From positions 1 through 29,605 of the forward strand of contig CADWAF010004459.1 in the NCBI GenBank assembly GCA_902984215.1: a stretch of DNA of 29,605 nucleotides, given 5' to 3'. Shown piece by piece: positions 9,329-19,265 of the stretch (position 1 is the first letter of the stretch; each line of letters starts with the position of its first letter). Made by a program: the position numbers and the translations under genes. The notes under the pieces were generated by a model, which did not search any database, was not told the origin of the DNA, and worked only from the letters and a program-made list of their open reading frames with translations. The stretch is from Willaertia magna. Lineage: Eukaryota; Heterolobosea; Eutetramitea; Acrasida; Naegleriidae.

Positions 9329-11878
9329 ATGAATGATAGATTTAATAATAATAATGCTAACAATAATAACCCGATTACCACTAACCCTAGAATAACAGTA
9401 GAAGATATCATGGAGGATGAAGATTTATTTACGGGAGGGACTGCTACATATGGTTCAAATAAACCAATTAATAATAATTCTAATTCTTCATTTAAGCCTA
9501 GTAATAATACAATAATACATCAAAAAATAAGAAGGAAAAGAACAATAGCAAATAAATTTTTACATTGGATGATACAATGTTTTAATACATCAAATATTTT
9601 ATTATTTCTCTTTTTAATACAAGGAATATTTGCAATATCATGTTCTTTTTTACTTTTATATACAACCGGTAATTATATTGTAAGACAACATCAAGATTAT
9701 CAAAATCTAGAAATACAATCATTTATACATAATGAAATGGATGAATTTATTAAATCAATTTCAACAATGGCAGAAAATATAAAAAATACAATGTATACAA
9801 ATATTTATTTTAATTTAAATTTACCTTTAAATTGGTTAAAATTATTTGAATCTTCTAATTTAGTACATAAAGATTTAGTTGCTAATTTATTTTTATTTTG
9901 TGCTTATGATACTTTAGTTGTTGTAAGATCTTTAGAAACTTATAGATTTTTTAATCCAAAAACTAAAACTTTTTATTATTACAACACTCCTTTTTTTAAT
10001 TATGATACAATAGATGGGTTTTATAATTCTAGTTGGATTAATAGAACTGAATATAATAGTACTTTTAAATGTACTACTAGACCTTGGAGTAAACCTTATT
10101 TTATTGACGCTATTTATAATGATATTTATTGGAGCGAATTATATGCTAATAAAGAAGGAGAGTTTGGGTTGACCATAGCTATACCTATAGTAAGTAGTTT
10201 TTATTTCTTTACATTTTTATTTATGGATTTAAAGTATATTAATGAAAAGACTTCAAATTTACCACAATATACAACATTAAATAGTTCAGTATTTATACGG
10301 CCTATAGATCCTGTGAATGTTTATCCAGAAAAAAGAAATATAAATTATCTATTTGGAACGATAGCAGTACAAATATCATTGGATAGAATAAAGAGAATAA
10401 TACAAGATTCAAATAGATTAGAAAATGCTGAAGCTATTTATATAATAGATAATAAATATAATACAGTTATTGCAAACTATACAAAAACACTAGATAATAA
10501 AGGAAATGGAGTGAAAACATTGGCTTTACAAATACTTTCAGAAAGATCTACACAAAATATTTGTAATGAATATATGAAAAATCAAACAGCTATAAATATT
10601 AATCCATTAGTTAATGCTCACCACACAAATTTTAAGATTTCAACATTTAATGCAGATTATGGAGCTTATTCATATTTTGTAGCTCATAATACATTATGTG
10701 ATACCTATGGATTAAATTGGGATGTTTTAATTATTTCAAAACAAGTGAATTTATTTGAAATTATCATTACAACACAATATCCATCTGTTGTTGCATTTAT
10801 TGTAGTTTTTTTAGTTGTTTTTTTTGTTTTATTTATTTTAGTAAAAGCTATAAGCAATACAATGTATAAAATATCAAATATTATGACAGATTTAATTAAA
10901 TTAAGAGGTATATTTAATTTAGAAGAAGAAAAAGAGATGAAGAAATCAATATTTTATGATATTAGACAGATGGAGAATGTTTTATTAATTTTAAGTAAAT
11001 CAATGAGAGCATTTTCTAAATTTATACCTGAAATTATATTAAGAAATATTTTAACATTTAAACAAAATTCTATAAATAATTATAATCATCCAAATATGGT
11101 AAATCAAGAAATGACAATATTATTTATTAAAATTAAAAATTTAAATTTAATTTCAGAAATTTATAAAGATTTTACATTTTCAAAAGAAGTATTTAATTCA
11201 ATATCACATATCATTAAAGAACAAGGAGGTGTCATTAGTCAATATCTATTTGATGAAAGAGTTATTTGTTATTTTAATGAGATATCATTACCTAATGAAT
11301 ATCATGAAATTAATGCGTGTTATTCAGCATTAGATATTTTATCAGTGTTTAAAGTTTTATCAAATAATTTTAAAGAAAAATATCCAACAATTGAGAAAGA
11401 TATTATTTTACAAATTGGAATACATACTGGAAATGTTTTTTGTGGAAATTTAGGTAGTGAAACAAGATTTAATTTTACTGCGATTGGTAAAGAAGTTAAT
11501 TTATGTTCTAAATTTTTATATTTAAATTCTAAATTTAAAACAAGTGTTTTATTATCTGAAAAAACATTTGAAAAGGTGAAAGAAAACTTTATTGGATATT
11601 TTACTGAATTTATTAGACATGATAACCAATTAACTGCAATATATTCATTAGAATGTCCTAGAAGAGAAGCAAATGATTTACAGAAAAAGATTTATTTTGA
11701 TTTGGAATATATAAAACAATGTTTATTAGATAAAAGAATAGATAATGCTTTAGTTGCTTGTAATAAAATTTTAAATTTTACTGATTTGGTGAACGCTAAA
11801 CATTTAAGGGATAGACTAAGGGATTTTAATAAGAATGATGAGGAGATTGCTTTTCAATGTGAAAATGATTTATTCTAA
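9329..11878 (+). CDS. Two-pass membrane protein with Cache-like ectodomain and degenerate class III nucleotide-cyclase domain
   Basis: A single exon encodes 849 residues. An Asn-rich cytosolic head (1-70) is followed by a basic patch (KIRRKR), a first membrane helix at about 90-112, a 370-residue outside domain of the size and layout of dCache sensors, and a second helix at about 485-508 (VVAFIVVFLVVFFVLFILV). After a linker, residues 593-760 match the class III cyclase fold: EMTILFIKIKNL, LFDERVICYFNE, IGIHTGNVFCGNLGS and TAIGKEVNLCSKF. Catalytic positions are changed. The first metal Asp is Lys601, the second appears as Glu643, the Asp of the usual IGD/GDxVN stretch is Lys721, and the transition-state Arg is Lys728; Asn724 is kept. 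It is therefore probably not an ordinary cyclase and may be a regulatory or pseudo-cyclase receptor. Loss of activity is inferred. Confidence 0.8.
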   Translation: MNDRFNNNNANNNNPITTNPRITVEDIMEDEDLFTGGTATYGSNKPINNNSNSSFKPSNNTIIHQKIRRKRTIANKFLHWMIQCFNTSNILLFLFLIQGIFAISCSFLLLYTTGNYIVRQHQDYQNLEIQSFIHNEMDEFIKSISTMAENIKNTMYTNIYFNLNLPLNWLKLFESSNLVHKDLVANLFLFCAYDTLVVVRSLETYRFFNPKTKTFYYYNTPFFNYDTIDGFYNSSWINRTEYNSTFKCTTRPWSKPYFIDAIYNDIYWSELYANKEGEFGLTIAIPIVSSFYFFTFLFMDLKYINEKTSNLPQYTTLNSSVFIRPIDPVNVYPEKRNINYLFGTIAVQISLDRIKRIIQDSNRLENAEAIYIIDNKYNTVIANYTKTLDNKGNGVKTLALQILSERSTQNICNEYMKNQTAININPLVNAHHTNFKISTFNADYGAYSYFVAHNTLCDTYGLNWDVLIISKQVNLFEIIITTQYPSVVAFIVVFLVVFFVLFILVKAISNTMYKISNIMTDLIKLRGIFNLEEEKEMKKSIFYDIRQMENVLLILSKSMRAFSKFIPEIILRNILTFKQNSINNYNHPNMVNQEMTILFIKIKNLNLISEIYKDFTFSKEVFNSISHIIKEQGGVISQYLFDERVICYFNEISLPNEYHEINACYSALDILSVFKVLSNNFKEKYPTIEKDIILQIGIHTGNVFCGNLGSETRFNFTAIGKEVNLCSKFLYLNSKFKTSVLLSEKTFEKVKENFIGYFTEFIRHDNQLTAIYSLECPRREANDLQKKIYFDLEYIKQCLLDKRIDNALVACNKILNFTDLVNAKHLRDRLRDFNKNDEEIAFQCENDLF

Positions 11879-11934
11879 GGTGGCTAGGTCCTAGATTACT
11901 AAGTAGTATTAAATATTAACATCCTGAGAATAAA

Positions 11935-11988
11935 CACTACAATTTAGCTAGATGGACTTGGCAAAAAATGGTTTTCTAAATTGTAGTG
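11935..11988. repeat. Perfect 13-bp inverted repeat with 28-nt loop
   Basis: CACTACAATTTAG (11935-11947) is followed after 28 nt by its exact reverse complement CTAAATTGTAGTG (11976-11988). It lies 57 bp past the stop of the cyclase-like gene and upstream of the convergent FUN14 gene's 3' end. A stem of this length could shape the 3' end of either transcript or belong to a small structured RNA. No snoRNA, tRNA or snRNA consensus was recognised. Further on, ACCTA...TAGGT (about 12,070-12,090) forms a second, smaller stem. Confidence 0.55.
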
Positions 11989-12155
11989 ATCTACCAAAAT
12001 GGAAATTTTTAATTTTCGATTGACAATTGTAAGGTAGTCTAAACCATACTTTTTGAAATGATTGGGTTTACAACCTATTGCAAGTAGGTTTTGGAAATTA
12101 CTGCTGGTATTATTAATACTTGTATTATTTGAATTTTATTATGCATTTACAAAAG

Positions 12156-12779
12156 TTAAAACATTGAAATAATAAAACCTATCAAATAAGAACTAGTAAA
12201 ATAATAATTATCTCTTCCTATATTTCTAAATCTTCTCCACTGAGAAATCATCCAATCTTTAAAATTAAAATTTTTAATCTTTTCATTGGCCGCTGCTATT
12301 CCAATCTTTGCAATCATCTCATATTGATTCATTGCATTGTTAGCATTCTCTTTATTTACATTTGTTGTAGATAATTGCATTTCATCATTATTTACTTGTT
12401 GTTCCGATTGTTGTTGTAAATTCTTCTTTACATGAGAATAACTTGAAATTAGTAAAAGAGTTGCAGCAATCCCTCCGAAAACAACTCTTGAACCAATTCT
12501 TACTATTTGACCTGAAATATAACCACCTATTCCACCCAAAGCTAACGATTCAACAACTGTAAAATTTCCTTTCGTATATCTTTCCATAATTTTTGTTTGT
12601 AGACCTTGCTTTGGGCGTTTTATTGTTTTATCATTATTATTGTTAGAAAAGTTAGTAGGTACATTATTGTTTAAAGAAGGATATAGATCATTATCATAGG
12701 TACTATCTACATCTACAGTGTTATAGCCTTGTTCCGCAGCATTCAAAACTAAACCATCTTCTTCCGTTATAATAGTCAT
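12156..12779 (-). CDS. FUN14-family outer mitochondrial membrane protein
   Basis: The single-exon product is 207 residues. Residues 76-113 (VESLALGGIGGYISGQIVRI, then SRVVFGGIAATLLLISSYSH) match the first glycine-rich membrane hairpin of FUN14 proteins. The C-terminus (YFTSSYLIGFIISMF, 193-207) matches the last FUN14 helix that ends the protein. The spacer between them is amphipathic and Gln/Asn-rich. Animal FUNDC1 sits in the outer mitochondrial membrane and binds Atg8 proteins through a YxxL motif in its cytosolic N-terminus; here an acidic N-terminus contains YPSL (33-36) after DND and also YNTV (19-22), but whether they bind Atg8 is inference. The Asn/Gln-rich insertions make it longer than FUNDC1 (155). 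It is convergent with the cyclase-like gene. Confidence 0.75.
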   Translation of the reverse strand: MTIITEEDGLVLNAAEQGYNTVDVDSTYDNDLYPSLNNNVPTNFSNNNNDKTIKRPKQGLQTKIMERYTKGNFTVVESLALGGIGGYISGQIVRIGSRVVFGGIAATLLLISSYSHVKKNLQQQSEQQVNNDEMQLSTTNVNKENANNAMNQYEMIAKIGIAAANEKIKNFNFKDWMISQWRRFRNIGRDNYYFTSSYLIGFIISMF

Positions 12780-13018
12780 TGCGTTTGTTGCCCAAGTATT
12801 TTATTTATTCAATTTATTTGATAATGTCTAAACTTGGGTTCTGTTTGGTTTCTTGAAATTTTGAAGGCAAAAAAAATAAAATTGATTTGTTTTTTAAGGA
12901 GATAGATGTGGAATGAAATTGATTTGTAAAGCTCTGTATCTGTAGATTACACATTACATAATAGCTGTATACATGTGTTTCGCCTCAATAGCTAATGCGT
13001 TAATAAAAGATGATAAGA

Positions 13019-15685
13019 TTATGATAAGGCGTTTAACATGGCTTCATCTGTTTCTGTTTGTTTTTTTAATAAGGTTAATAAAGATGTTCTTAATTCTTCT
13101 TCTAATGGATTCATTGTGGTTCCATTAATTAAAGTTTTATGAATATTATTTAAAATAATATTTAATTCTTCATTTAATTTTGAACAAATATTAATTCTTT
13201 TCTGTATCATTTCTTCATTTAAATTAAAAGGTAAAATTATAATTTCATTTGATAATTTAGTTGATAATTGTTGTAAAATTAATAATAAACTTTCTTCTGA
13301 ATCACATTGTAAATTACAACATATAATATTATTATTAATATATAATATTGTAATTCTATAATATAAAGTAGATGTATATCCTTTAGTTGTAGAATTAAAT
13401 TCAAATATTTTATCACTTATTTGTTTCATTTGAAGTTTTGAAATAAATATTTGTGACAGATTTTGATGAAACATTCTTTCCAATGATATATCTGACATGT
13501 GATTATTATTACCACTGCAAAACAATAATTGCCAAGAAATTAATTCAGCATTTGTTTCTTTCATCACATGGGGGAGACAAAATAACTTTTCTTGAGTGTT
13601 TGGTTGAATATTACCTAAATATTCAAATTTATGATGACTTTCACTTCTTTTCACTAACAAACAATGAATTGATAAATCAGAATCAGAATAGTTTGTTGGT
13701 GTTTTAATTTGGCTTGTTAAGTATACTTTAGTTCTTTTTTCTTCTTTTTCTTCCTTTTTATAAAGAGTTGTTTCAAGTGTTGTATTTGTAGAAACAGGTA
13801 TTAATAAAATATCTTTATCTTTAATATTATTGTTGTCACTGTTGTTGTTTAATATAGAAAATTCACTGTGAATATTCCAATTTTTAGAATTAAATGATTG
13901 AGCGGCACTGTTCAGTATAACTTTAGAGGAATCGATAATTGTTGAATTGTCAAGTAATGTTGAGCTATTTTGCTTAGATAGTTCCTTTTCCAAAGTATGT
14001 GACATTGAATCCAATTGATAAAATGAATTAAATCTGTCACCACTATTATCATTGTTATTATTATTAAGATTAGTACCACCATTCATCTCTTCTTTTGATC
14101 CTAAAGGTATTTTAATTCCCTTATCTTCAATTAAGAATGAATGATTAGACTCTTCTTCATCTTCCATTCCTTGTTGTTGATTATTACAATTTAAATTATT
14201 GTGCATATCATTTAACATTTCTTTTAAAATTAAATGTTGATGTTTTAATAAAGATTGTTTTTCAATAACTTTATCTTTGTCGATTAATAATAATTGATTT
14301 GAATTTTCAATTTGAGAAGTTAAAGCCCTTAGAACTGAATATAAATGCACTCCTTTTCTAGTACTTGATTCTTCTTCTACAATATTACCATCTTTAATCA
14401 TCACATTCATATCTAAAAGTAACATATATTCAAAAGAAGAATTATCTTCTATATTTCCATTATCATCGTTGTCACGATAATGAATGAATAGTAATTGATT
14501 TCTTCCGTTAGAAATAAAATCATCTATTATAATATCTTTAACATTATCTAATTGCTTTACCTTTTCAAAATCAAATAAGGAATATATTTCAATTTGATAA
14601 TTTTGTAAATGCACAATAAGATATTGTTCCTTTTCAAATTCAATAGTTAAAATTTTTAATGGAATATTATTTAATTTTATAGTTCTAATTAATCTTCCAT
14701 CTTGTTGAATAAAAATAATTTCCTTTTCTAATGAACCAATAATAGTTATCCAATTTTCATTACTATCTCTGCAACTATCCATGTCATTGTTGTCACTTTT
14801 ATAGAAATTCATACATGTACATACTGAAGAATAAGAACTAATAAATTTAATTTTGTTATTTTCATTATTATTGTCTAATAATGGAATAAAATTGTCACAT
14901 AAATTAGAAATACCGTTATTTTGTAAAGTAAGACATTTAAATCCGCCAAATATTGAAGCTAATACAACAATGAATATATTTTCATTATTATTTACTAAAA
15001 AATTTCCTGAGTAAACGATTTTTGTAACTTGATTTTCCTCATCTTCCATATTGTTATTATTTTCAATATTTAAATTACAATAACAAACTTGGTAATTAAT
15101 ATTATCATAAATATCTTTATAAATTAAATAGAAATGATTATTTTGTTTTAATAAAAAACTTGGACCATTATCAAAACAAATAACCTCAACTGTCAGCTGT
15201 TGTTGTTGTTTTGATAGTTCTTCGTCATTTTCATTAATATTTTTATTATCAAAACTTTCAAATGCAGAACAAGTAAATGTAAAACATTTTGTAAAGTGTT
15301 CATCTGATAAACTTATATTTGAAAGATTATTTGAAAAAGATTCATAAAATAAAGAACTGTAACAAATTAATTCTTTAGTGGAATGTTGATAAGCAAGGAA
15401 ATATAATTGTTTTCTTTTTTGTTAAATATTTAAAGTCATAAAATAATATTAAAAAATATTTTAATTTTAAAAAGCAACTTACAAGCCCAGAGGTTGATAA
15501 GTGGTATTAAAAAGAAAAGTAGAAAATTCTCGGGAATTTAAATTATCAAATGGAATTATTCCAGTTTTTGAAAATTGATTATTAGAATTATTAAATTCAT
15601 AAAAAATTAATTTTACATCACTGCTATCATCATCTCTTTCACATTTTATCAATTTACCAAAAGCCCCGAGCCAATTTTGATGCAT
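13019..15685 (-). CDS. Large beta-propeller-type protein, possible Fanconi anaemia FANCB-like (two exons)
   Basis: Exons 15685-15483 and 15413-13019 are joined by a 69-nt GTAAGT...AAAAAG intron. Splicing gives LGL followed by KQLYFLAYQHSTKELIC and an open frame of 865 residues. The N-terminal half is strand-rich with propeller-like phrases (IFIVVLASIFGGFKCLTLQ, WITIIGSLEKEIIFIQQDG). The segment IIDDFISNGRNQLLFIHY resembles the VDDF.G.G..Q.LLLF element of FANCB and FAAP100. A long Asn/Ser-rich stretch follows, and the end is a strand-rich domain plus a helical tail (NPLEEELRTSLLTLLKK). The length is close to human FANCB (859) and FAAP100 (881). FANCB works in the nuclear FANCB-FAAP100-FANCL ubiquitination module for crosslink repair. 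The assignment rests on one short motif, architecture and length, so it is weak; a BBS-type propeller protein is an alternative. The gene itself is clear. Confidence 0.7.
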
Positions 15686-15946
15686 TTTTTTGTAACGTAG
15701 CTTTTATTGAAAACATTGCCCTTAAAACAATAAACTGATCAGTGTTATAATATTACTATTAAAAGTTGCTTGCTTTTTCACAAAGAGAGATGATAACATG
15801 TGAAATCCGGTTTATTGTGAAAATTTTTCATTATCTTTCTTTAATGGGATCCCGCCTCCATTTTTTGTAACGAATTCAAATATTTAGAAGAAAAAAAATA
15901 GCTTCAAGCAATTTTAGGCTTTTGCACGAAAAGTAATACAAAAAAA
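15686..15946. promoter_or_regulatory. Divergent intergenic promoter region
   Basis: The 261-bp spacer lies between the start of the minus-strand propeller gene and the start of the plus-strand ankyrin gene. TTTTTTGTAACG occurs at both ends (about 15,687 and 15,866), once touching the minus-strand start codon, so the same string may serve in start-proximal positions. This is pattern-only evidence. Nothing else was recognised here. Confidence 0.35.
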
Positions 15947-16902
15947 ATGCGATTCAAGGATTATATACAATCAGACTTTGTTCAATTTGCATCAATAGGA
16001 GATGAGAGGACAGTGATAGATATGATAGAATCAGGAACAAATGTAAATTCTTTTGATAATGTAAGTACTTTAAAGATCTAAACAATTTACCTTCTTTCCT
16101 TTCTAGGTTACTTTTGTAAGTAGTAGTTGCTCATTTTGTAATATTTATTTGAATTAATAATATAATTTAAATTGACATCTATGAATTTATTTGAATTTAT
16201 ACATTTATTAGAGCGTAAGTAATTTTAAATATTTATTTAAATTTTTAATTATTTTTTTAAGACTGCATTAATGACTAGTTCATATTTTGGACATATAAAT
16301 ATAGTAAGATTATTATTAAATCAACCAACAATCATAGTCAATCAAGAAAATAAAGATGGAAATACAGCTTTGCATTTTGCTTGTATGAGTAATCAATTAT
16401 TGATTGTAAAATTACTTTTAAATTTTGGAGCTAACAAAGATATTGTAAATGTAAGTATTTTAATTTTCAATAGTATATTAATTATTTAATAAAATAGAAT
16501 AAAGGAGAATTACCAATAGATTTAACAACGAATTTAGAAATAGTTAATTGTATAAAAAATTGTCAATTAAAAAAACAAATAAAGAATAATAGAAGAAATA
16601 AAATGGATATTGAAATGATTCAAAAAAGAAAGAAATTATATAATTTGATGGATTGTGAAAATTGTTTTTCAAATAATAATATTAACAATACATTAACAAA
16701 TAATAATCAATTATTAATGACATCATCTAATAATTTTTCAATTATACAGAATAATAATTTTAATACTTGCGTTTTTAATGATGAATGTGGAAATAATGAT
16801 AAGAAAAGAAAGAGGAATAATAGGGGGTGTGATGAGAGTGAAGAATTTCAACAACAATCAGAAATTAATTTTGAACCATTTAATAAAACGATTAAATTTT
16901 AA
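15947..16902 (+). CDS. Ankyrin-repeat protein with a 9-nt internal exon (four exons)
   Basis: Exons 15947-16060, 16107-16115, 16262-16450 and 16498-16902 give 238 residues, all joined in phase 0 with GTAAGT-type donors. The first exon ends FDN, the 9-nt exon adds VTF, and the third begins TALMTSSYFGHINIVRLLL. The sum DNVTFTALMTSSYFGH has exactly the D-x-x-G-x-T-A-L spacing of an ankyrin repeat. A second repeat reads NKDGNTALHFACMSNQLLIV, a third begins GANKDIVN and crosses the last junction into NKGELPIDLTTNLEIV. A basic Asn-rich C-terminus follows (KKRKRNNRG is a possible nuclear signal). Ankyrin repeats bind partner proteins; the partner is unknown. A GTAAGT at 16215 after a 3-base AGC could make a competing splice form. 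Confidence 0.7.
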
Positions 16903-17076
16903 AAATGTTTTTGATATGAAGAATGAGAAAACATTTAAGGTATTGAAATGATTAAAAGCTTTTAATAAAAATAATTTTTTTTTTGTAAAAATTTTGATTA
17001 GGTTTTAGATATTTAGGAAATGTCTCCTATGGACAACCGACAATGATCAAATTGATGGTCAATTGGAAGAAGATTG

Positions 17077-17193
17077 TCAATTAAGCAATCCATAAACCTT
17101 TCCAATGAAATAAACGATTATTAGGATAAAAATTACTACAACGGCCACTGCCAACACATGAAAGTGTATTTGATTCGAGGCAAATCTTCTCAT
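17077..17193 (-). CDS. Possible 38-residue single-pass membrane protein
   Basis: Reading down from ATG 17193-17191, a 38-codon frame ends at TGA 17079-17077. It begins MRRFASNQIHFH and then has an almost uninterrupted hydrophobic helix (VLAVAVVVIFILIIVYFIG) with a short polar tail, a layout typical of small ER or mitochondrial membrane subunits. A longer overlapping frame (from in-frame ATG 17263, about 60 residues to 17081) has no such character, apart from a CVGSGRC string. No family was recognised. The gene could also be an artefact of AT-rich intergenic DNA, although this spacer is locally richer in GC than its surroundings. Confidence 0.4.
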   Translation of the reverse strand: MRRFASNQIHFHVLAVAVVVIFILIIVYFIGKVYGLLN

Positions 17194-17399
17194 TTTCTAA
17201 GTGCAGCGAATTTTTTGTATCAAATTCAAAAATCAAATTTTTCGTTTTTAAAAAAAAAGACATTTTTTTATTACTTGCCACTTTAATTGGGAACTGTACA
17301 AAGCAAGGCTAAACCAATAGAAGAATAAAAAAAAGTCTAATTTCTTCCTAATAATTTCATATTTTATATTTAAATAATAATAAAAGTTATATTGTCAAT

Positions 17400-18923
17400 A
17401 TGGGGAAAAATACTAGTAGATTTTCGAGACATGATGCTCAACAAATGCATTTAGATGAAGACGACAATAACAATAATAAAATTACCGATGCATCTACAAC
17501 AAGTAAAACAACTAAAGGAAAAGTTAATAATTATGATTTACCACCTTTAGAGGTAATGCAAAAAGTAGTGGAAGAGAAGTTACTAGATAACGAAGTATAT
17601 CGATCCCGATTACAATCAAATAAGCCTTTGCTTGAAAGGTTTAGGAATGCTCTTTGCGTTAAAGAAGATCTTATAAAAACTTATTTAACAACCGATTGGA
17701 TTGAAACTAAGAACTTAACGAATGAAATGTTACAAGAAGCAAATAAAAGTTTCAAACAATCCTCAAATTTTAAAGAAAGTACTGTCAGTTCAACTTCAGC
17801 AAGTAATGATGTTGGTGTTATTATAAGAAACGATGATGATGATTCCGATGAAGATTTAGATGAAAAATTTGAAGAAGCTGGAATATTAAATAATAATCAA
17901 AGAAAACAAACTGTTAAGATTAAATTTGTTGTTGCAGAAGTTTCACATACAAAAGGTAAGAAAGCCTTCCGTAAGCTTATCTCCCCAATTTTATCAAATT
18001 TTGATACATTCCCGTCCCTAGGTATGTTCTTTTAATTAATGCAACTAACAATTATTTACATTTATTATTGATAAATTCCAAAAGGCATGTTTCACTCGGC
18101 AGTGATTATTGGTGCTTGGAAATTGGAGTGGAATAATTCGTAAGTTTTCTTAATGTTCTTTTCTTGTTCTAATGAGGTTCCTAACTATTTCACATGGACG
18201 ACATTTCATTAACCGTCGCTGTACTGTTAACGATTCGGTTACTTCTTTTTTAAATAGAGCTTTATGTGTACCTAGAAAATGTATTTCTAATGCAGCTTTA
18301 TTAACTGCGGATTTAGGAAGTATTGAAACTGATGAATCATTAGAGTCCTTGGTTAGTAAATTAGCAGACGTAATTGTTAAATGGAATACAACAATGTCAT
18401 ATAAAGATAGAGGTGGAGATAAAAGTAAAGTAGGAAATTGTCAAGATTTTGGTAAGTAATTATCATTCGTGTGCATTAATATAATTAACATATTTAATTA
18501 GTTGATTGTGTATTAGATGCAATTGGTGTTTCTAAAGATAAATTATCAGAAGGTCCTTTGGGCGAATTTTTAAAAGATATGAGAGAACATGGTCTTTGTG
18601 AATTAGTTTTTAAGATGAGTGATTCTTTTAGACATAAATTTAATATTTCAGAAAAGAGTAAAAAGTTTACAACACATTTAGAATTAGATACATTTGTACA
18701 AGAATTAATGGATATTGATAATGATTTTCAAAAGAATCATGGTCCTGAATATAATTTATTAAAATCATTTGATAGAGCTTTTTGGCTGAAACATTTAAAA
18801 TTTACTGAAAATCCAGATTTTTCACCAATTACAAAGGAAGAAAGAGATGATGAGGACCAAATAGTACATGTGCCTAATTGTCCATTTAAAGATCCAAGAG
18901 AAACCTATAGTCTTTTCATGTAA
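17400..18923 (+). CDS. LRAT/NlpC-P60-like papain-fold domain protein (four exons)
   Basis: Exons 17400-18021, 18085-18139, 18177-18451 and 18502-18923 encode 457 residues. Introns are 63, 37 and 50 nt with GTATGT, GTAAGT and GTAAGT donors, and each junction restores frame. Residues 1-175 are charged and low in complexity (DDDDSDEDLDEKFEEAG). The conserved part begins near 190. GMFHSAVIIGAWKLEWNN (His211) and GNCQDFVDCVLDAIG (Cys314) look like the His ... Asn-Cys order of permuted papain-like domains (LRAT, NlpC/P60), where His and Cys form the catalytic pair, here about 100 residues apart. Between them lies CVPRKCISNAALLTADLGSI. The C-terminal 110 residues are helical and charged. Acyltransferase, peptidase or inactive roles cannot be told apart, so no substrate is proposed. 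Confidence 0.7.
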
Positions 18924-19265
18924 ATATAATTTATTATTGTACAAAATATATTTTAAAAATGCTTTTATTCACCTTTGATTATTTATTGATTTTTAATTAT
19001 CCAGGCAATTTGACTTTGTCTTTATGACCATTCCAGAATGAACATGGCAATTTGTCCACTTCTTGATTAAGCGAATCACTTTAGAATAGGTATGGCTATT
19101 GATATTTTCCCCGTTGCCATAATTACATTTTTACAACGAGTTTAATAGCAAGAACAACAGTGGAAAAAAATTAAATTAAGACCTAATTCCATAATCACAA
19201 CTCTTGTCAAACACAAGTATAAAGTAAATTTGTGTTTTATGTGAAAGTGCTGGTGAGAGAAGTAA
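18924..19265. other. Intergenic spacer, no gene seen
   Basis: This 342-bp stretch between two plus-strand genes has many stops in every frame and no tRNA or other RNA consensus that could be recognised by eye. It should hold the 3' end of the upstream transcript and the promoter of the RWP-RK gene. Confidence 0.5.

Noticed and set aside
13453..13707. Plus-strand frame of 84 codons
   Set aside because: Antisense shadow of the FANCB-like gene.
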